The notes: generated by a model from the sequence alone, not told the origin. DNA of 64,000 nucleotides from Ruminiclostridium cellobioparum subsp. termitidis CT1112 (GCF_000350485.1 NZ_AORV01000068.1:1-64000), one strand, 5' to 3'; shown: positions 51,617-60,409, counted from the first letter of the stretch. Program-made: numbers and translations.

Positions 51617-52264
51617 CTAAGCATCCCCCTTTATTCTCATAGGCTTTGGAGTTACCGCCCTGTGGATCAGATCTATGACAAGGCCTGCTATGATTGATAA
51701 AATTGATGCCGGGATTGCTCCTGCAAGTATCATATTTGTGTCATAACTGGACAGACCGGTCCAGATGAGATCTCCAAGACCTCCTGCACCGATAAGTGCG
51801 GCCAGTGTGGCCCAACTGATGATATATACAACCGAAAGCCGGATTCCGGCTACTATGGCAGGCAGGCCCAGAGGTATCTCGACCTTGAAAAGGATCTGGC
51901 TTTGTGACATGCCTATGCCCCGTGCCGCTTCTATATACAGAATGTCGATCTCCTTGATTCCGGTATAAGTATTCTGAATAATAGGGAGTATGGCATAGGC
52001 CACCAGAACAATGACCGCCGGCTTGCTCCCCAGCCCGAATAACATGAGTCCCATACCCAGCATTACAAGGCCCGGAATGGTCTGAATGATGCCGGCGACT
52101 GCGAGTACTGCCTTTGCTGCTCTGTCATGCCTTGTGAGAATAATACCTGTTGGTATTGCAATTAAAACAGCTATAAGGATGGACAGAGAGGACAGTTGTA
52201 CGTGTATTTTCAGTGCCTCCAATACATCACTGCCATTCTGCCTGAGGTATTCTGCAAAACTCAT
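51617..52264 (-). CDS. opuCB: Osmoprotectant ABC permease (OpuCB type)
   Basis: A 215-residue permease. The ATG at 52264 overlaps the ATPase stop (ATGA) and has GGGGAGG 9 nt upstream. The EAA loop is IEAARGIGMSQSQILFKVEIPLGLPAIVAGIRLSVVYIISWATLAALIGAGGLGDLI. It forms the membrane channel with the OpuCD-type permease. Confidence 0.9.
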   Translation of the reverse strand: MSFAEYLRQNGSDVLEALKIHVQLSSLSILIAVLIAIPTGIILTRHDRAAKAVLAVAGIIQTIPGLVMLGMGLMLFGLGSKPAVIVLVAYAILPIIQNTYTGIKEIDILYIEAARGIGMSQSQILFKVEIPLGLPAIVAGIRLSVVYIISWATLAALIGAGGLGDLIWTGLSSYDTNMILAGAIPASILSIIAGLVIDLIHRAVTPKPMRIKGDA

Positions 52265-53382
52265 CTGCCATCGCCTCCCCATAAAGCCCGGGCCATGGAT
52301 TTTATCATTCCGGAACGTGTGACAATGCCTATTACTTTGTTGGAATTATCAACTACAACAAGATAACCCGATTTGGTGCCCAGAAGTGTATCAAAGGCGT
52401 CTTTGGCACTGTCGGAATATAAAACCGTACCGACACCGGCATCTACCAGTCTTTCCACCGTGTCTCCAGCTTTTCCGCACTTGACGATGGCTTCTGCTGT
52501 CAGAACACCTTCGTAAATCCCGTTTTGGTCGGTTACAATCAGACTGTCGATACCCTTGCTGTTCATCAGGGAGACACATTCCAGGGTGCGCTTGTTTTTA
52601 GTGACAGTGACAGGATTGGTTTTCATGATTTCCATTACTGTCATTTCACTGTTTTCCGGTACATTGTGCATTCCGATAAAGCTCCTGACAAAGTCGTTTG
52701 CGGGATTTTTCAGAATCTCTTCGGGGGGAGCCACCTGAACGATATTCCCCTTGTCCATAAAGACTATCACATCAGCCATTTTTACCGCTTCCGACATATC
52801 ATGGGTTACAAAAACAAAAGTTTTATTAAGGGTTTTATGAAGCTTTTTTACTTCATCCTGCAAGCTGTCCCTTGTGATGGGGTCAAGTGCGCCAAATGGC
52901 TCATCCATTAAAATCAGGGAGGGTTCGGCAGCAAGTGCCCGGAGTACACCGATCCTTTGCTGCTGCCCGCCCGACAGCTGGGAGGGGTATTTGCCGGCAT
53001 AAATTTCGGGCTTGAGATCGACCATCTCCATTAATTCAAGTGCCCGCTTGCGGCTTTTTTCCTTCGGCCACTTAAGCAGTTTGGGTACGACTTCCACATT
53101 ATCAAGGATGGTCATATTGGGAAACAGGCCGATTTGTTGAATTACATAACCTATATTCCTTCTTAGCTCCACCGGATTCATTTCTTCTATGTTGCTGCCG
53201 TTTACAAATATCTGACCCGATGTGGGTTCTATAAGCCTGTTGATCATTTTTAAGGTAGTGGTTTTACCGCACCCCGATGTGCCGATGAGAACGACAAATT
53301 GCCCATCCTGTATTTCAAGGTTTATGGAATTTACTACTGTATTATTGCTGTATTTTTTTAATATATTTATTAAATTAACCAT
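52261..53382 (-). CDS. opuCA: Osmoprotectant ABC ATP-binding protein with CBS domains (OpuCA type)
   Basis: A 373-residue ATPase. Walker A GTSGCGKTT, signature [18 protein letters not shown], Walker B LILMDEPFGALDP and switch MSEAV follow in order. Two C-terminal CBS domains (about 250-370: MEIMKTNPVTVTKNKRTLECVSLM ... GYLVVVDNSNKVIGIVTRSGMI) can sense ionic strength or c-di-AMP in the OpuA/OpuC family. The ATG at 53382 has AGGAGG 7 nt upstream; longer starts run into the AT-rich leader. Confidence 0.93.
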   Translation of the reverse strand: MVNLINILKKYSNNTVVNSINLEIQDGQFVVLIGTSGCGKTTTLKMINRLIEPTSGQIFVNGSNIEEMNPVELRRNIGYVIQQIGLFPNMTILDNVEVVPKLLKWPKEKSRKRALELMEMVDLKPEIYAGKYPSQLSGGQQQRIGVLRALAAEPSLILMDEPFGALDPITRDSLQDEVKKLHKTLNKTFVFVTHDMSEAVKMADVIVFMDKGNIVQVAPPEEILKNPANDFVRSFIGMHNVPENSEMTVMEIMKTNPVTVTKNKRTLECVSLMNSKGIDSLIVTDQNGIYEGVLTAEAIVKCGKAGDTVERLVDAGVGTVLYSDSAKDAFDTLLGTKSGYLVVVDNSNKVIGIVTRSGMIKSMARALWGGDGR

Positions 53383-53630
53383 AAAGGTCCTCCTTTTGAC
53401 AAAGTTATAAACATTATTACTATACATAATATACAAACAATATACCCGACAATTCAAATGAAAGTTGGAGGTTGTTGCTTTGATCATAAAACCTGTTCCA
53501 ATTTAAGTTTTCCGGTTTAAATCTTGCGGGTTAAATCATTAAGTAAAAAGTGAATATTAAATTAGTTTTTATCCGCGTTATTTTAAGTGATGATACCTTA
53601 TAAAGAATATTTGATTGTAAATTTGTTACA
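53383..53630 (-). other. Long untranslated leader of the OpuC-type operon
   Basis: About 250 nt between the predicted operator and the ATPase start. No known riboswitch (in particular no ydaO-type c-di-AMP motif) was recognised. A weaker promoter TTGAAT-N18-TATATT may lie close to 53430-53460 on the minus strand, which would shorten the leader. Confidence 0.4.
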
Positions 53631-53694
53631 GACAACTTATCAATATAATTAAGTTGTCACTCGCTATTTTATTCTAATGCAGGCCATCTGTCAA
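53631..53694 (-). promoter_or_regulatory. Promoter with BusR-type operator for the betaine importer
   Basis: On the minus strand TTGACA (53689-53694), a 17-bp spacer and TAAAAT (53666-53671) make a near-consensus sigma-A promoter. Just downstream, GACAACTTA (53631-53639) and TAAGTTGTC (53650-53658) form a 9-bp perfect inverted repeat covering about +1 to +28. This is a good position for a repressor, and the BusR-like regulator is the next gene. Confidence 0.7.
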
Positions 53695-53814
53695 GTTTTA
53701 TAAAAAGGTAAAATAAAAAAGACAACGCCGGAAGCCGTTGGAGCGCCTGCATTGCCTGTAAAAAGCAGCCCGGAAATAATGGGATGTTTTAACTGTTTGA
53801 TTATTTAAATCTTC

Positions 53815-54444
53815 TCAGTTGATCCCATTTATAAAGGCATTAAATCGTTCTATTACATTTTCATCGCCAACTATCAGAATCTTATCGCTTTGAACAAATT
53901 CATAATAGGGACCGGGTGATATGATAATGCTTTTTTCCTGGATAACGCCTATTATGGTCGCTCCGGTATTATGCCAGACTTCCAGTGCACCGATACTTTT
54001 GCCGATAACGGGAGAGCTGCTTGGAAGCGGGATTTCTACAGGGGTTATCAAATCTGACCGCTTGTATTTGTACAGGTCTATGATTTGTTTTGTAAGGGAG
54101 GAGATTTCCTCATCCATGGACCTGCGCCTGTCAAGCATCTGAGACAATTTCATTCTCAGTTCCGCAACACTTTCATCATCCTTGAAATTTTTCAGGAATT
54201 GTATGGCATTTTCTTTGGAGGACACCACTATACCGCTGCCTAGAGCTATTTCAACAACTTTTTTGTCGGACAGTATGGACATGGCTCTTCTTATGGTTTC
54301 AGGCGACACATTGTATTCGGTCGATAAAACAGACCTGCCTTTCAGCTTCTCTCCCTGCTGTATATCACCTGACGCTATGCGGGCCGAAATATCGACCGCT
54401 ATTTTTAAATACCGGGGAATGGTAAATTGTTCTGTGCCTATCAT
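53815..54444 (-). CDS. busR: BusR-like GntR/RCK_C regulator
   Basis: A 209-residue protein with a GntR winged helix (about 8-75, LSTEYNVSPETIRRAMSILSDKKVVEIALGSGIVV), a coiled-coil (about 95-130) and a C-terminal RCK_C/TrkA-C domain (about 140-206, EIPLPSSSPVIGKSIGALEVWHNTGATIIGV ... DKILIVGDENVIERF). This is the BusR architecture, in which c-di-AMP binding to RCK_C promotes repression of betaine uptake in Lactococcus and Streptococcus. It sits next to an OpuC-type operon, which supports the role. AAGGAGC precedes the ATG. Confidence 0.85.
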   Translation of the reverse strand: MIGTEQFTIPRYLKIAVDISARIASGDIQQGEKLKGRSVLSTEYNVSPETIRRAMSILSDKKVVEIALGSGIVVSSKENAIQFLKNFKDDESVAELRMKLSQMLDRRRSMDEEISSLTKQIIDLYKYKRSDLITPVEIPLPSSSPVIGKSIGALEVWHNTGATIIGVIQEKSIIISPGPYYEFVQSDKILIVGDENVIERFNAFINGIN

Positions 54445-54494
54445 ATTAAGCTCCTTAAGCTCAAAGTATACTTTTTAAAAATTGTTTTTTCCTG

Positions 54495-54562
54495 AAGTCA
54501 ATTACTGTCGGCTGAAAGCTTAATTCGCCTGGAAGGCGAAGACTTTAAACCGTAATTGACTT
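54495..54562. repeat. REP-like palindrome, copy 3 (inverted, with extra hairpin)
   Basis: The ends AAGTCAATTAC and GTAATTGACTT are perfect complements. The orientation is opposite to copies 1 and 2. It has about 20 nt of extra loop containing TTCGCCTGGAAGGCGAA, itself a hairpin. It lies in the shared upstream region of the BusR-like and UvrC-like genes. Confidence 0.75.
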
Positions 54563-54669
54563 TGGTAAATTGATTATAGCATGTTTGATTAACAGTATCA
54601 AATACAGTTATTCAGTATGATATAATAAAGCTGTTAAGGTTCAAAATCTGATTTTTACAAGGAAAAATT

Positions 54670-55758
54670 ATGGAGCTGAAAGAAGCTGTAAAAACACTTC
54701 CGAAACAACCGGGTATCTACCTGCTGAAAAATTCACAGGGCATGGTAATTTACGTGGGCAAGGCAAAGAATCTTAAAGCCAGGGTTTCTCAATATTTTCA
54801 GAACAGTAAAAGCCATTCACAGAGAATAGCAGAGATGATCCAGCAGATAGATAATTTTGAGTACATTACCGTTGACACCGAGCTTGAGGCCTTTCTTCTG
54901 GAGTGCAAAACCATCAAGGAGCTGAGGCCTCCCTATAACAAACTGTTAAAGAACTATCTGAATTATAAATACATAAAGCTTGACATAAGCAAAGCATATC
55001 CCATTCCCGAAATCGTGACCGGGAAGAAAGGGGACGGAGCATTGTATTTTGGACCCTTTACCAGTCAGAGCTCAGTTGAAAATGCAGTGCTTTTTTTAAA
55101 GGACCACTTCGGAATACGGAAATGCAACGGCAGGTCGGTCAGAAACACTCCGTCAGGCTGCCTTAACCTGCAGCTTGGAACCTGCTCCGGCCCCTGTACC
55201 GGAAAGGATGTACAGGAACAGTACGCCCAACAGATCGGGAAAATTGTCAGCCTGCTTCAGGGAAAGGACCAGGAGCCGGTAAGACTCTTGAAATCAAAAA
55301 TGCTGACTGCTGCAGAAAGGCTTGAGTTTGAAAAAGCCGCAGCCTGCAGAGAGCAGTTGAAAGGCATCAGACACGTATTGTACAAACAAAAGATAATAAA
55401 GATCTCGGCATATGGGAGAAACATTATCGCTGCCGAGAAATATGGGGATAATGCTGTTAAACTGTTTTTCATCAAAGGAAACCGGCTGCTGCAGAAAGAG
55501 GTAATCCTCCTGGCGGATTGCAGTACTGCGGTACTGGAGGAAAAACTGCAAAAACTCTCGGCAGCTTGCTTTAGGAATCACAGGGGGCTTGAGAGCACCT
55601 TGAGCCAGGAAGAAATCGATGAAGCCCATATAATTTATACATATCTGAAGAAAAACAGCAACGGTATCATCAGAGCCAACATTCCGGCATCCAGGATTGA
55701 GACTCTCAATTATGGAAGGATTTCAGGAATGATAATGGAACATCACAACAGCCGGTGA
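54670..55758 (+). CDS. Short UvrC-like GIY-YIG protein
   Basis: A 362-residue relative of excinuclease subunit C. GIY-YIG nuclease domain at 12-90 (GIYLLKNSQGMVIYVGKAKNLKARVSQYF, then ELEAFLLECKTIKELRPPYN), cysteine cluster CLNLQLGTCSGPCTG near 160-175, and a UVR motif (RLEFEKAAACREQLKGI) near 215. It ends where UvrC would begin its RNase H-like second nuclease, which is absent, together with the helix-hairpin-helix. Full UvrC is ~600 residues, so this protein could make only the 3' cut, like Cho. The ATG is preceded by AAGGAAAAATT. Confidence 0.85.
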   Translation: MELKEAVKTLPKQPGIYLLKNSQGMVIYVGKAKNLKARVSQYFQNSKSHSQRIAEMIQQIDNFEYITVDTELEAFLLECKTIKELRPPYNKLLKNYLNYKYIKLDISKAYPIPEIVTGKKGDGALYFGPFTSQSSVENAVLFLKDHFGIRKCNGRSVRNTPSGCLNLQLGTCSGPCTGKDVQEQYAQQIGKIVSLLQGKDQEPVRLLKSKMLTAAERLEFEKAAACREQLKGIRHVLYKQKIIKISAYGRNIIAAEKYGDNAVKLFFIKGNRLLQKEVILLADCSTAVLEEKLQKLSAACFRNHRGLESTLSQEEIDEAHIIYTYLKKNSNGIIRANIPASRIETLNYGRISGMIMEHHNSR

Positions 55759-55863
55759 CGTTTTAGATGCTGCAGACCACTAGAATCTTTTTCATGATTT
55801 TAGGAATAATATTTTTATACTATTATTTCAATACCGCCTTTGCGGTGAAAACGGAGAAAAATT

Positions 55864-57342
55864 ATGGAAAAGACGAAAAAAGGGCTGTCACCCCTGCATC
55901 TCACTATGATGGCGCTGGGAACGGTTATAGGAGGTTCTTTTTTTCTTGGTTCATCTGTGGCAATTGAAGCCGCAGGGCCGTCTATTATCATATCTTATAT
56001 TTTGGGCGGGGCTTTGGTCTATATCATATTGTTTGCTTTTTCCGAGCTGACTGTGGCCAACCCTGATTCAGGTTCCTTCAGGACCTTTGCTGCCCAGGCT
56101 TTCGGCCCGGCCGCCGGCTTTACGGTGGGATGGGTGTATTGGACGGGGATGGTGCTTGCCATGTCCAGCGAGGCCACAGCAGTATCAATTCTCATTCGCG
56201 AATGGGTGCCAAATGTATCTATTTCAATTCTTGGCAGCAGCATAATAATTGGGGTCACACTGCTTAATCTGCTGGGAGCCGATAAGCTCAGCAAATTGGA
56301 AAGCGGACTTGCAGCCGTAAAAATTTTTGCAATAGCGGCATTTATACTCCTTGCAGTATTATTGATTGCAGGCCTGATTCCCGGGACAACCTCCATCGGA
56401 GCGGGAGAAATAACCAGGGAGCCGTTGATGCCGGGCGGAATACGGGGAATAGCCGGAAGCATGCTGATAGTGATATTTTCGTATGCAGGCTTTGAAATCA
56501 TCGGTCTGGCCGCCTCTGAGGCCGACAATCCAAGAAAAACAGTTCCAAAAGCAATCAGCTATACAGTAATAAGTCTGGTTGTATTTTATATTGTTTCAGT
56601 TGCAGTGCTGCTCCCTCTTGTACCCACGGCAGCACTGAATGAGAATGTCAGCCCCATGGTGGCGGCGCTGAACAGGTGGGGGATGGGCTGGGCCGGAACC
56701 GCCATCAATTTTGTTTTGATAACGGCAATACTCTCTACAATGCTGGCTGCAATGTTCGGCCTGGGGCGGATGATGCGTTCCCTGGCAAAGGAGGGGCATG
56801 CGCCCGGCTGGCTTAAGGATGGAAGAGAAGTCCCCTACCGCGGAATCCTGTTTTCAGGCTTTGCCATGCTTGCCGGGCTGGGGATAGGTATGCTGCTTCC
56901 CAGAGTGTATTTGTTTCTTGTGAGTTCGGGCGGTTTTGCTCTTCTGTTTACCTATGCAGTTATCATGGCAACGCATATAAGGCTGCGGAAAAGGCAGGGC
57001 TGCCCGCCGGACGGCAAGTGTCAGATGCCGGGATATCCTGCGACTTCGTGGATCGCACTCATAAGTCTCATAGTCATTATTTTCAGTATGCCGTTAATCC
57101 CGGGGCAGGCCTCCGGACTGATAGCAGGCATTATAATGATTGTATCCTATGTTCTGATATATATATCTGTAAAAATAGTTTTTGTCCGGCGCCGAAACGG
57201 GCTGTTTATTGAAGCCCATGAAGGGGAAAAGCTCAAAACACGCCTATCTGCCGAATTTTCCAAGGAATTGACCGAAGATATAAAAAGGAAGAAGCAAAAT
57301 GAGCATGACGGGGAGGATGAGAATAAAGGTGACAGGGAATAA
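55864..57342 (+). CDS. APC-family amino acid permease
   Basis: A 492-residue transporter with about 12 segments. GTVIGGSFFLGSSVAIEAAGPSIIISYILGG in helix 1 is the backbone-binding motif of the APC superfamily; IVIFSYAGFEIIGLAASEADNPRKTVPKAI is the consensus of helix 6 and its loop. Its substrate is unclear; gamma-aminobutyrate or basic amino acids are common for this subgroup. The charged C-terminal tail (EGEKLKTRLSAEFSKELTEDIKRKKQ) is probably cytoplasmic. GGAG lies 8 nt before the ATG. Confidence 0.88.
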   Translation: MEKTKKGLSPLHLTMMALGTVIGGSFFLGSSVAIEAAGPSIIISYILGGALVYIILFAFSELTVANPDSGSFRTFAAQAFGPAAGFTVGWVYWTGMVLAMSSEATAVSILIREWVPNVSISILGSSIIIGVTLLNLLGADKLSKLESGLAAVKIFAIAAFILLAVLLIAGLIPGTTSIGAGEITREPLMPGGIRGIAGSMLIVIFSYAGFEIIGLAASEADNPRKTVPKAISYTVISLVVFYIVSVAVLLPLVPTAALNENVSPMVAALNRWGMGWAGTAINFVLITAILSTMLAAMFGLGRMMRSLAKEGHAPGWLKDGREVPYRGILFSGFAMLAGLGIGMLLPRVYLFLVSSGGFALLFTYAVIMATHIRLRKRQGCPPDGKCQMPGYPATSWIALISLIVIIFSMPLIPGQASGLIAGIIMIVSYVLIYISVKIVFVRRRNGLFIEAHEGEKLKTRLSAEFSKELTEDIKRKKQNEHDGEDENKGDRE

Positions 57343-57478
57343 GTTTCTGGAAAAAGTTTCTGCACAAAAGATTACTATACTGTAACGAATTATTCCCTGG
57401 TACATTGTAAAATAAATTAACCAGCACAACGCATTAAGCTTTAGCTGATGAATTATGAAGGGTTGAAGAGGTGTAACT

Positions 57479-58006
57479 ATGAAAAAGCTTGCCGATCTCA
57501 TGATATTAACGGTTCTGATTTTGTTTGCTTTTACGGGCTGCGCAAATAATGCGGTTATGTCCCCTGATGCAGATGTAATGCAGAATAGTGCCAATAGTAC
57601 CGAAAAAAATATAGTTTATGAAAATAAAGATTATGGGTTTAAATTTACTTTGCCGGCCAGCTGGGAGAACTACAAAATCATTAATGGCACATGGGAGGGC
57701 AGATCGGCCGAAGCAGAATCTGAAAAGCTTGAAACCGGTCCTGTGATAAGCATACGCCACCCTCTGTGGACCGCTGAAAATCCCCGTCAGGATATTCCCA
57801 TAATGGTATTGACTGTCAAACAGTGGGAAGCGCTGCAGAAGGGTGAATTCCACATTGGAGCCGCACCTATAGGGCCTACCGAGCTTGGACGAAACTCAAA
57901 ATATGTATTTGCTCTTCCGGCCAGATATAACTATGCGTTTCCCGAAGGCTTCGAGGAAGTTGAAAAAATATTGCAGAACAAACCACTGGAACCCATAGAA
58001 AAGTAA
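57479..58006 (+). CDS. Lipoprotein of unknown function
   Basis: A 175-residue lipoprotein (lipobox FTGC, Cys21). The mature part has an 'NKDYGFKFTLPASWENYKI' stretch, seen in many clostridial lipoproteins that resemble the PsbP/DUF1795 fold, followed by VLTVKQWEALQKGEFHIGAAPIGPTELGRNSKYVFALPARYNYAFPEGFEEVEKIL. The role is unknown. AGAGGTG lies 5-6 nt before the ATG. A remnant of the shared repeat end (AACCAGCACAACGCATTAAGC) lies about 50 bp upstream, near 57420-57440. Confidence 0.8.
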   Translation: MKKLADLMILTVLILFAFTGCANNAVMSPDADVMQNSANSTEKNIVYENKDYGFKFTLPASWENYKIINGTWEGRSAEAESEKLETGPVISIRHPLWTAENPRQDIPIMVLTVKQWEALQKGEFHIGAAPIGPTELGRNSKYVFALPARYNYAFPEGFEEVEKILQNKPLEPIEK

Positions 58007-58026
58007 AAATATACTGTTTTTTGTAT

Positions 58027-58070
58027 AAGACCCGTGCATAATTCAAAAGTTATGACCGGGTCTTTTTTGT
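58027..58070 (+). terminator. Rho-independent terminator
   Basis: AAGACCCG (58027-58034) pairs with CGGGTCTT (58057-58064), followed by TTTT. It ends the lipoprotein gene. Confidence 0.85.
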
Positions 58071-58169
58071 CCGGCAGGTATTTTTCCTTAAAAAATATTC
58101 CGGTATCCGGAGCGGACAAAAGGTATGGTGCGTCTAATAAGTGAAAGCTACCAAGGAAGGAGGCAGCAC

Positions 58170-58730
58170 ATGTATTTCCTTTCGGTACCAAAGGACAATG
58201 GCATGGATCAGGGTAAACCGGATATTGATGCGGAAATCGAAAGATTGATGAACAGCTTCGGAAACGATGTACTCAGAACTTCGTACATGTATCTGAAGGA
58301 CTTGCAAAAGGCTGAGGACGCCTTTCAAGAGGTATTCTGCAAGATTTACAAAAAATACGGCAGCTTCAGGGGCGACAGCAGTGAAAAAACCTGGATTATA
58401 AGAATTACAATCAATGTCTGCAAGGATATATTGAGGAGTTCCTGGATTAAAAGAGTTTTGCTGACTGACAAAATAGGAGCACAAAATGGTTTGTCCGACG
58501 TAGAAGGCAAAATTATCAAGGAAGATGAAAACAGACGTCTGTTTGCTGAGGTAACCTCCCTTCCCAAAAACTATAAGGAGGTAATTCTACTTTATTATTA
58601 TCATGATTTTGATACGGCAGAGATAAGTAAAATCTTAAAAATAGCAGAGGGGACCGTTAGAAGCCGGCTTCACAGAGGACGGGAAATCTTAAAAGGCAAA
58701 TTGGGAGGAGGTATTGTGTCAGGTGGATGA
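58170..58730 (+). CDS. ECF-type RNA polymerase sigma factor
   Basis: A 186-residue sigma-70 family protein. Region 2 (~25-95) contains YMYLKDLQKAEDAFQEVFCKIYKKYGSFRGDSSEKTWIIRITINVCKDILR; region 4 (~125-180) contains LPKNYKEVILLYYYHDFDTAEISKILKIAEGTVRSRLHRGRE. The ATG at 58170 has GGAAGGAGG 7 nt upstream and is preferred over starts further 5'. Its stop overlaps the membrane protein gene that follows, a probable anti-sigma factor. Confidence 0.92.
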   Translation: MYFLSVPKDNGMDQGKPDIDAEIERLMNSFGNDVLRTSYMYLKDLQKAEDAFQEVFCKIYKKYGSFRGDSSEKTWIIRITINVCKDILRSSWIKRVLLTDKIGAQNGLSDVEGKIIKEDENRRLFAEVTSLPKNYKEVILLYYYHDFDTAEISKILKIAEGTVRSRLHRGREILKGKLGGGIVSGG

Positions 58731-59433
58731 TATTAAGGACTTTAGAAGTATTTCAGACCGGATCATGAAGGATATTGTCATGACTCCGGAACTTAAGGAG
58801 AAAACTCTCAAGAGATGCAAAAGAAAAAGTTATAAGACAGTTATCGGTGTTTTGGCTCCGGCAGCCTGTGTTGTCCTCCTTATAGCAACAATGGCAGCTA
58901 TGGGCCGGTTCCCCTGGAGCAGCAGCACGGTGCCGGAAAGAAGTTCGGAAGTATCTTTTGTGATGGAAGCCGCACCGGGGGAGGAGAAACAGCCCCAGGT
59001 TAACGCGGGGGACGTTTTAAAATCGGCCCAGGCAGGGGAACAGGTCAGGTATGAATCGGCCGAAGAGGCCAGGAAAGCTTTTGGAGACAACCTGCTGATA
59101 TCCGGATATACCCCGGAGGGTTTTGTGCTTAACTCCATAGCTGGGGTGGAAACAGACCAAAAAGCGGATAGGGTAGTATTTAAATACTCATCCGGTAATG
59201 CTTCGTTTCTGGTCACAGAGGAAAAAATAAAGACAAGGAATGACTACCCGGGTTTTAAAACTGTTGATATAAATGGTATTCCGGGATATATAAAAGCTGA
59301 GAAAATTAAAACCGAGGGGCCAACGGAACAGCAGCGCACAGAGCTTCATTGGTTCAGGAATGAATGCCATTATTCGATAACGGGACAAATCAGTGAAGAA
59401 GCGGCAGTAAACCTGGCGAAGTCTATGAGATAG
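58714..59433 (+). CDS. Probable anti-sigma factor with DUF4367-like domain
   Basis: A 239-residue protein with a short cytoplasmic part (about 1-42), one membrane segment (VIGVLAPAACVVLLIATMAAM, ~45-65) and an extracytoplasmic domain. The latter ends with a DUF4367-like region (LLISGYTPEGFVLNSIAGVETDQKADRVVFKYSSGNASFLVTEE ... IPGYIKAEKI ... ELHWFRNECHYSITGQISEEAAVNLAKSM). This layout and the overlap with the ECF gene suggest an anti-sigma. The start is a TTG (58714) or GTG (58723). Confidence 0.8.
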   Translation: MCQVDDIKDFRSISDRIMKDIVMTPELKEKTLKRCKRKSYKTVIGVLAPAACVVLLIATMAAMGRFPWSSSTVPERSSEVSFVMEAAPGEEKQPQVNAGDVLKSAQAGEQVRYESAEEARKAFGDNLLISGYTPEGFVLNSIAGVETDQKADRVVFKYSSGNASFLVTEEKIKTRNDYPGFKTVDINGIPGYIKAEKIKTEGPTEQQRTELHWFRNECHYSITGQISEEAAVNLAKSMR

Positions 59434-59512
59434 AGAGGATTAGAAATAGTCGGACACTTGGACTAAAGCATAATGTTAAATTCAAAATTGTATAAATTAC
59501 GGGGGGATAGTT

Positions 59513-60247
59513 ATGATAAAATCAAAATTTGCAAAGGTATTTGTATTAAGTATGTGTTTATCCTTATTTTCAACGGCAGCCGCAAATGCGGCAGTAAAGG
59601 CTGGAGGTCAGCCAGGAGCTGCGGATGGAGGAGGCAGCGTGGGAACGACCATGATTTCGGTCGATCCGGATCAGCCGGTATCCAGTCCTGTAATCATAAG
59701 TGAGGACATATTGAAAAAGCAGAAAGAAATAGATACCTACTTATTTAAAGAGCACATAAAGGAAATAGAGCAAAAAGGGATAACCGTAACCTACACCGCT
59801 CCTTTCGAGGGTTATGTGGAAATAGGCATAATGCCTATGAACAAAGACAATGCTGAATACCTCTATGGCATATTCGGCAGGGACGGGGTAAAGGTTGCAG
59901 AGGGACAGCTGATAGCTGCAATGGAAATGCCCCAGGCTGCACCCGACCAGGCAGTACAGGGAAATTCGGCAGGCGCCTCCGGAATGAGCACCGAGCCTTA
60001 TGCGGCAGGGAATGTTGGCAGCGAGGTAAAAAATGAGGCGGCCCGGGACGCAGCCGGTGACGCTGTGGCATATAAGAATGCCGCTGCACCGAATGAAGCG
60101 GAACTGTATACAACAACAGCCGGTGCATTAAATGAACCGGCCGAAACAAACACTGCACTTATCGTAACACTTGGTTCTGCGGCAGTGGCGGTAGTTCTGG
60201 GCGGAACAGCAATATTACTCCAAAAAAGAAAACAGGCAGCCAGATAG
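59513..60247 (+). CDS. Exported protein with C-terminal membrane anchor, unknown
   Basis: A 244-residue protein with a signal peptide (1-26, ANA), a short domain (about 50-135: ISEDILKKQKEIDTYLFKEHIKEIEQKGITVTYTAPFEGYVEIGIMPM), a long Ala/Asn/Glu-rich low-complexity stretch (~140-205) and a C-terminal membrane segment followed by KKRKQAAR. This resembles a surface-displayed stalk with a sorting-like anchor but has no LPxTG. Its position after the ECF/anti-sigma pair suggests it is a target or partner. GGGGGGA precedes the ATG. Confidence 0.75.
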   Translation: MIKSKFAKVFVLSMCLSLFSTAAANAAVKAGGQPGAADGGGSVGTTMISVDPDQPVSSPVIISEDILKKQKEIDTYLFKEHIKEIEQKGITVTYTAPFEGYVEIGIMPMNKDNAEYLYGIFGRDGVKVAEGQLIAAMEMPQAAPDQAVQGNSAGASGMSTEPYAAGNVGSEVKNEAARDAAGDAVAYKNAAAPNEAELYTTTAGALNEPAETNTALIVTLGSAAVAVVLGGTAILLQKRKQAAR

Positions 60248-60289
60248 GCAGTTGTTATGGGATATTGTGGGATATCATATATAAAAAAT

Positions 60290-60328
60290 AAGGGGGCAGC
60301 TGGGAAATCAGCTGCCCCCTTATTTTTT
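60290..60328 (+). terminator. Strong Rho-independent terminator
   Basis: AAGGGGGCAGCTG (60290-60302) pairs perfectly with CAGCTGCCCCCTT (60309-60321), followed by ATTTTTT. It closes the ECF cluster. Confidence 0.92.
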
Positions 60329-60409
60329 ACCAGTGTATATGAGTATTTGAGTTAAAATATTTTAATAGAATATATAACACATCATATCAAAAAAAATAAT
60401 ATTATGATA

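Noticed and set aside
53383-53630. c-di-AMP (ydaO) riboswitch in the leader of the betaine importer
   Set aside because: The conserved ydaO core was not found; only scattered AACCGG-like words occur.
55767-55967. Possible small membrane protein before the amino acid permease
   Set aside because: It overlaps the permease gene in another frame, and its hydrophobic start is short and without a good binding site.
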